16,446 nucleotides of DNA, taken from an uncultured bacterium. GTDB taxonomy: Bacteria > Desulfobacterota > Desulfovibrionia > Desulfovibrionales > Desulfovibrionaceae. The notes beneath the pieces were generated by a model. It searched no databases, was not told where the DNA came from, and saw nothing but the letters and a program-made list of their open reading frames with translations. Position numbers and translations under genes: made by a program. Of the stretch, positions 14,386-16,446 are shown one piece after another (positions within the stretch are counted from its first letter, which is position 1; each line of letters starts with the position of its first letter). The stretch spans positions 1 to 16,446 of the forward strand of contig CAJMLK010000065.1 in the NCBI GenBank assembly GCA_905214305.1, read 5' to 3'.

Positions 14386-14440
14386 GGGCCGATCAAGACT
14401 TGCTCTGGCATGGGCTATGGCCTGATACCCGCATATTGGG

Positions 14441-14453
14441 TGGAAAATTTCCA
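14441..14453. promoter_or_regulatory. AT-centred palindrome, possible activator site
   Basis: TGGAAAATTTCCA is a perfect odd-length palindrome. Its AAAATTT centre is shared with the palindrome at 14524-14538, 84 bp away (about eight helical turns). It lies about 225 bases upstream of the predicted sigma-54 transcript start. Confidence 0.3.
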
Positions 14454-14523
14454 GCCCGCAGGCCGCATGGTTCTTTGCAGCAACAGCGCACAAAAGGCTG
14501 ATGTGGTGGCAGCTGTATCGGGT

Positions 14524-14567
14524 GAGTAAAATTTACTCGGCAGACTGTTTTGGTGGGTAAAATTGCC
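14524..14567. promoter_or_regulatory. Tandem upstream activator-like sites for the sigma-54 promoter
   Basis: GAGTAAAATTTACTC (14524-14538) is a perfect palindrome. It forms part of GGTGAGTAAAATT (from 14521), which recurs with one change as GGTGGGTAAAATT starting at 14552. The 31-bp offset is about three helical turns. The sites lie roughly 105-150 bases upstream of the predicted start, the usual place for enhancer-binding proteins. Confidence 0.5.
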
Positions 14568-14644
14568 GCAGATTCCGGCAGGGAAAGCCATTTGGGTTTT
14601 TATAAATAGTTAATATAAACATGATGTTGCATAAACGAAGATGT

Positions 14645-14661
14645 CTGGCACGGCTCTTGCC
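14645..14661 (+). promoter_or_regulatory. Sigma-54 promoter ahead of the non-coding tract
   Basis: CTGGCACG, four bases, then TTGCC matches the -24/-12 consensus YTGGCACG-N4-TTGCW at all but the last base. The invariant GG (14647-14648) and GC (14659-14660) are separated by exactly ten bases. Transcription would start near 14672. No coding sequence follows on this strand. Confidence 0.8.
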
Positions 14662-14763
14662 ATTAGTAGAGTGCTCCCACTAATGGCGTAGCCGGCCAGC
14701 CTTCCAGGCAGAGGCTGACCGCGGATTGGATTGTCCACACCCTCCTCCTGTGACAACCCCCGA

Positions 14764-14802
14764 GGCGTCAGGCGGGCGCACCCAGAAAGCCCGCCTGACG
14801 CC
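14764..14802. repeat. Perfect 14-bp inverted repeat
   Basis: Arms GGCGTCAGGCGGGC (14764-14777) and GCCCGCCTGACGCC (14789-14802) around an 11-base loop. The stem is very stable but has no T-run after it. Confidence 0.9.
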
Positions 14803-14836
14803 AATGCTCGTCAAAACTTGCCCTGTTGTGCAAACC

Positions 14837-14873
14837 CCAGAGACCCGCCCGGTATTACCGGGCGGGTCTCTGG
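14837..14873. repeat. Perfect 16-bp inverted repeat, terminator-like
   Basis: Arms CCAGAGACCCGCCCGG (14837-14852) and CCGGGCGGGTCTCTGG (14858-14873) around TATTA. It could end the candidate small RNA on the plus strand. The same stem could act on minus-strand transcription leaving the EamA gene. Confidence 0.85.
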
Positions 14874-15155
14874 CTTTGGCGCGTTTTGAGCGCTTTGGTA
14901 CATTTTGAGCGCATCGGGCAGTGGCTGCCCTTTGAGTCGCGCAGGCAGCCTGGCGCTCTTCGAGCAGGCTGGGCCGCTGAAGCAATGCCGTGGCTGGCGC
15001 GGCGGGCCTTGAGAGGTGTCCGACCCGCCCGGACAAGCTGCGGCCTTTGGCACAGTTCCGCAGGTGGCGTTATCGGTCAGGTGGCGTTGTGGCGGCTATC
15101 ACGGCCACGACTGCCGCAGGCTTGTGAGGCGGCAAGGCGTCGGCCCTGTTGCGGG

Positions 15156-15992
15156 TCAGGCCAGCTTCAAGAGCATGGCCCCGCAGGCGACCAGTATTAC
15201 GGCAATTCCCCGCCAGATCGTAAATTTTTCATGCAGCAGAACCACGGCCAGCAGCATGCCGAAAATCACCGAAGTTTCACGCAGGGCAGCCACCATGGCA
15301 ATGGGGGCCAAGGTCATGGCCCATATGGCTATGCCGTAGGAACCCAGCCCCGCCAGCCCGCCAAAAAGCCCGATGGCAGCCCTTTTTTGCACATAGCGCA
15401 GGTAGGTCATGCCGTGCCGCCGCAGTATGAAGACGTGCAGCGGTACGATGTTGAGCACGAAAATCCAGCAGGCATAGCTTATGGCATTGCCGCTGTGCTG
15501 CGCGCCCAGACCGTCGGCCAGCGTGTAACCCATGATGACAAAAGAAGTGCGCAGTGAAATGAAAATGGCGCTCCTGCCCGCGCCGCGCTGCGCGTTGTCC
15601 CTTGCAAGACAGAAAACACCACAGCACAGCGTCAGCACGCCGCACCATGCCCCGAGGCTCAGCGACTCCCCAAAAAAAAGCATGGCAAGCGATGTGAGCA
15701 GCGGGGCGCTGCCGCGCATGATGGTATAGGCAAAAGTAAGGTCTACCTTCTTGTATGCTTCAGCAATGCAGATGTAGTAGGTGAAGTGGCAAATGCAGGA
15801 CATGCCGAGATAGGGCAGGCAGGCCGGATCAGGGAGGGGTAAAAAGGGCACGATGCATGCCGCACCGATGCCTGCGCCCAGGGCGTTAAGGCCGGTTTCG
15901 AAGAGCTTGTTTTCTCCGCCCTTGACGATGATGTTCCACAAGGCATGCAGCAGGGCGGCAAACAGGACAGTAATAACAATGTACGCTGGCAT
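15156..15992 (-). CDS. EamA/DMT-family transporter
   Basis: This 278-residue inner-membrane protein has about ten hydrophobic helices arranged as two EamA-type halves. The N-terminus, MPAYIVITVLFAALLHALWNIIVKGG, has the helix-1 HALWN pattern of these carriers. The first half ends with TFAYTIMRGSAPLLTSLAMLFFGESLSLGAWCGVLTLCCGV, and the second half has the equivalent APIAMVAALRETSVIFGMLLAVVLLHEKFTIWRGIAVILVACGAMLL. EamA proteins export or import small metabolites; the substrate is not predictable. Neither the ATG at 15992 nor that at 16013 has a strong ribosome binding site, and the frame is open to 16088. I use 15992 because hydrophobic similarity begins there. It is divergent from the gene at the right edge. 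Confidence 0.88.
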   Translation of the reverse strand: MPAYIVITVLFAALLHALWNIIVKGGENKLFETGLNALGAGIGAACIVPFLPLPDPACLPYLGMSCICHFTYYICIAEAYKKVDLTFAYTIMRGSAPLLTSLAMLFFGESLSLGAWCGVLTLCCGVFCLARDNAQRGAGRSAIFISLRTSFVIMGYTLADGLGAQHSGNAISYACWIFVLNIVPLHVFILRRHGMTYLRYVQKRAAIGLFGGLAGLGSYGIAIWAMTLAPIAMVAALRETSVIFGMLLAVVLLHEKFTIWRGIAVILVACGAMLLKLA

Positions 15993-16349
15993 GAAAAATT
16001 TCACTATGCCCATTGCCGTGCTTTGGCAAGCCCCATCTGCGGTTGTGGCGCTGTGGTTCGCATGCGGGCTTTTTTTGCAGCCATGCATTTGCAGAAATGG
16101 TTTAAATCAATTTCGGTTCATCTTGCGATATTTTTCTCAAAACGATGCTGTAGTGCATCCCCTGAAGGGCTAAAAAGCGGAAAGTCTGAAATGAATTTTT
16201 TTCAATAAGCTGAAATAAAAGAAAATATTTTGAATGAGGGTCTTGGCATATGTCTTGCTTTTTCTTTCGGCAGCGCCTGCCAAGTGCTGGGTTTATTTTG
16301 TCGATCAAAATTTTTCGTGGAGCACCATTAACCTTCAAGGAGCCTTACA
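15993..16349. other. Intergenic region between EamA gene and the AlaDH/PNT gene
   Basis: These 357 AT-rich bases separate divergent genes. They contain a small hairpin GATGC (16144-16148) with GCATC (16155-16159), a palindromic AAAATATTTT near 16222-16231, and a sigma-54 promoter at 16243-16259. The EamA gene on the other strand must have its own promoter here, but I cannot identify it with confidence. Confidence 0.5.
16243..16259 (+). promoter_or_regulatory. Sigma-54 promoter of the AlaDH/PNT-family gene
   Basis: TTGGCATA, four bases, then TTGCT fits YTGGCAYR-N4-TTGCW. GG (16245-16246) and GC (16257-16258) are ten bases apart. The start would be near 16270, leaving a leader of about 80 bases before the ATG at 16350. 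Confidence 0.75.
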
Positions 16350-16446
16350 ATGAAGTTTCAGGGTATGACTATCGGTGTGCCGATGGAAATTATGCACGGC
16401 GAACGCCGCGTGTCCGCGACTCCTGACACCGTCAAAAAGATGGTTG
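16350..16446 (+). CDS. AlaDH/PNT N-terminal domain protein, probably NAD(P) transhydrogenase alpha subunit, 5' fragment
   Basis: Only 32 codons are present. The translation MKFQGMTIGVPMEIMHGERRVSATPDTVKKMV matches the first strand and helix of the alanine dehydrogenase/pyridine nucleotide transhydrogenase N-terminal domain. The ERRVSATPDTVKKM pattern is closer to transhydrogenase alpha subunits (PntA; ERRVAATPETVKK-like) than to alanine dehydrogenases, which usually read ENRVALTP. In the usual GVPKE motif the Lys is replaced by Met. AAGGAG lies about 7 bases before the ATG. A sigma-54 promoter sits upstream. Alanine dehydrogenase remains possible because the distinguishing part is outside the window. 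Confidence 0.7.
   Translation, partial: MKFQGMTIGVPMEIMHGERRVSATPDTVKKMV

Larger units (their letters stand above)
14672..14880 (+). ncRNA. Candidate sigma-54-dependent small RNA
   Basis: The start is set by the sigma-54 promoter and the end by the last strong hairpin; both limits are approximate. The tract has a 6-bp hairpin (CAGCCT 14697-14702, AGGCTG 14712-14717), then an unpaired-looking segment with CCCTCCTCCT (14740-14749). Next is a perfect 14-bp stem (14764-14777 with 14789-14802), and finally a perfect 16-bp stem with a 5-base loop (14837-14873). CCTCCTCCT is complementary to Shine-Dalgarno sequences, a feature of trans-acting small RNAs. The final hairpin is followed by CTTTGGCGCGTTTT, a poor T-run, so termination there is uncertain. 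No open frame here has a ribosome binding site. Confidence 0.5.
14386..15155. other. Long gene-free region with a sigma-54 promoter and strong hairpins
   Basis: These 770 bases between lrgB and the EamA gene contain no credible coding sequence on either strand. The left part holds a minus-strand AGAGCAAG element (14398-14406) and AT-rich palindromes at 14441-14453 and 14524-14538. Then come a sigma-54 promoter (14645-14661) and a set of hairpins up to 14873. The remainder (14880-15155) has short direct repeats (TTTTGAGCGC twice near 14883-14912; CAGGTGGCGTT at 15061-15071 and 15078-15088) but nothing I can name. Confidence 0.6.

Noticed and set aside
14401..14420. TGGCATGGGCTATGGC after lrgB as another sigma-54 promoter
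   Set aside because: The -12 TTGC element is missing.
14680..15557. Several open frames on both strands across the region after lrgB
   Set aside because: They cross perfect hairpins and partly overlap the EamA gene, lack ribosome binding sites, and read as Arg/Pro/Ala-rich shadow peptides.

Overview
The window looks like chromosomal sequence from a Desulfovibrio-type sulfate-reducing bacterium. It is GC-rich. It carries a DUF134 regulator and a DUF5320 Gly/Arg-rich protein of the kind common in anaerobes, a YbaK deacylase, a CheV with a flagellar sigma-28 promoter, and two strong sigma-54 promoters. The genus is inferred from protein style and gene content; no rRNA or other phylogenetic marker is present. 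I see no prophage, insertion sequence, CRISPR array, tRNA or rRNA. I recognise 16 protein genes, two of them cut by the window edges.

Left part (1-6750). A 5' fragment of cheV (-) has a near-ideal FliA promoter. Next comes the divergent pair nth (endonuclease III, -) and cutA (+), then single genes: a PfkB sugar/nucleoside kinase (+), a small YdcZ-type membrane protein (+) and a YbaK/ProX-type deacylase (+). On the minus strand follow a DUF134 regulator with an unusual low-complexity insertion, a DUF5320 protein whose upstream region holds two identical perfect 12-bp palindromes, and a small cupin.

Middle (6750-12250). A 1039-residue MscS-type mechanosensitive channel (-) has a long Ala/Pro then Lys-rich periplasmic segment. 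After a gene-free stretch, a DUF362 protein and thiE (thiamine phosphate synthase) form a tight two-gene operon ending in a clear terminator.

Right part (12250-16446). A LysR regulator (-) diverges from lrgA-lrgB (+), a CidR/LrgAB-like arrangement, with two matched LysR-type dyads and a good sigma-70 promoter between them. Downstream lies 770 bp without a gene. It contains a near-perfect sigma-54 promoter, upstream palindromes at whole-turn spacing, and a structured tract with strong hairpins and an unpaired CCTCCTCCT. This is my best candidate for something undescribed: a sigma-54-controlled small RNA. An EamA/DMT transporter (-) follows, then a second sigma-54 promoter driving the start of an AlaDH/PNT-family gene, probably the NAD(P) transhydrogenase alpha subunit.

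Intergenic DNA also carries two dispersed repeat families. One is a short palindrome with core AGAGCA that in places supplies the stop codon of the preceding gene. The other is a roughly 81-bp element present at least twice.
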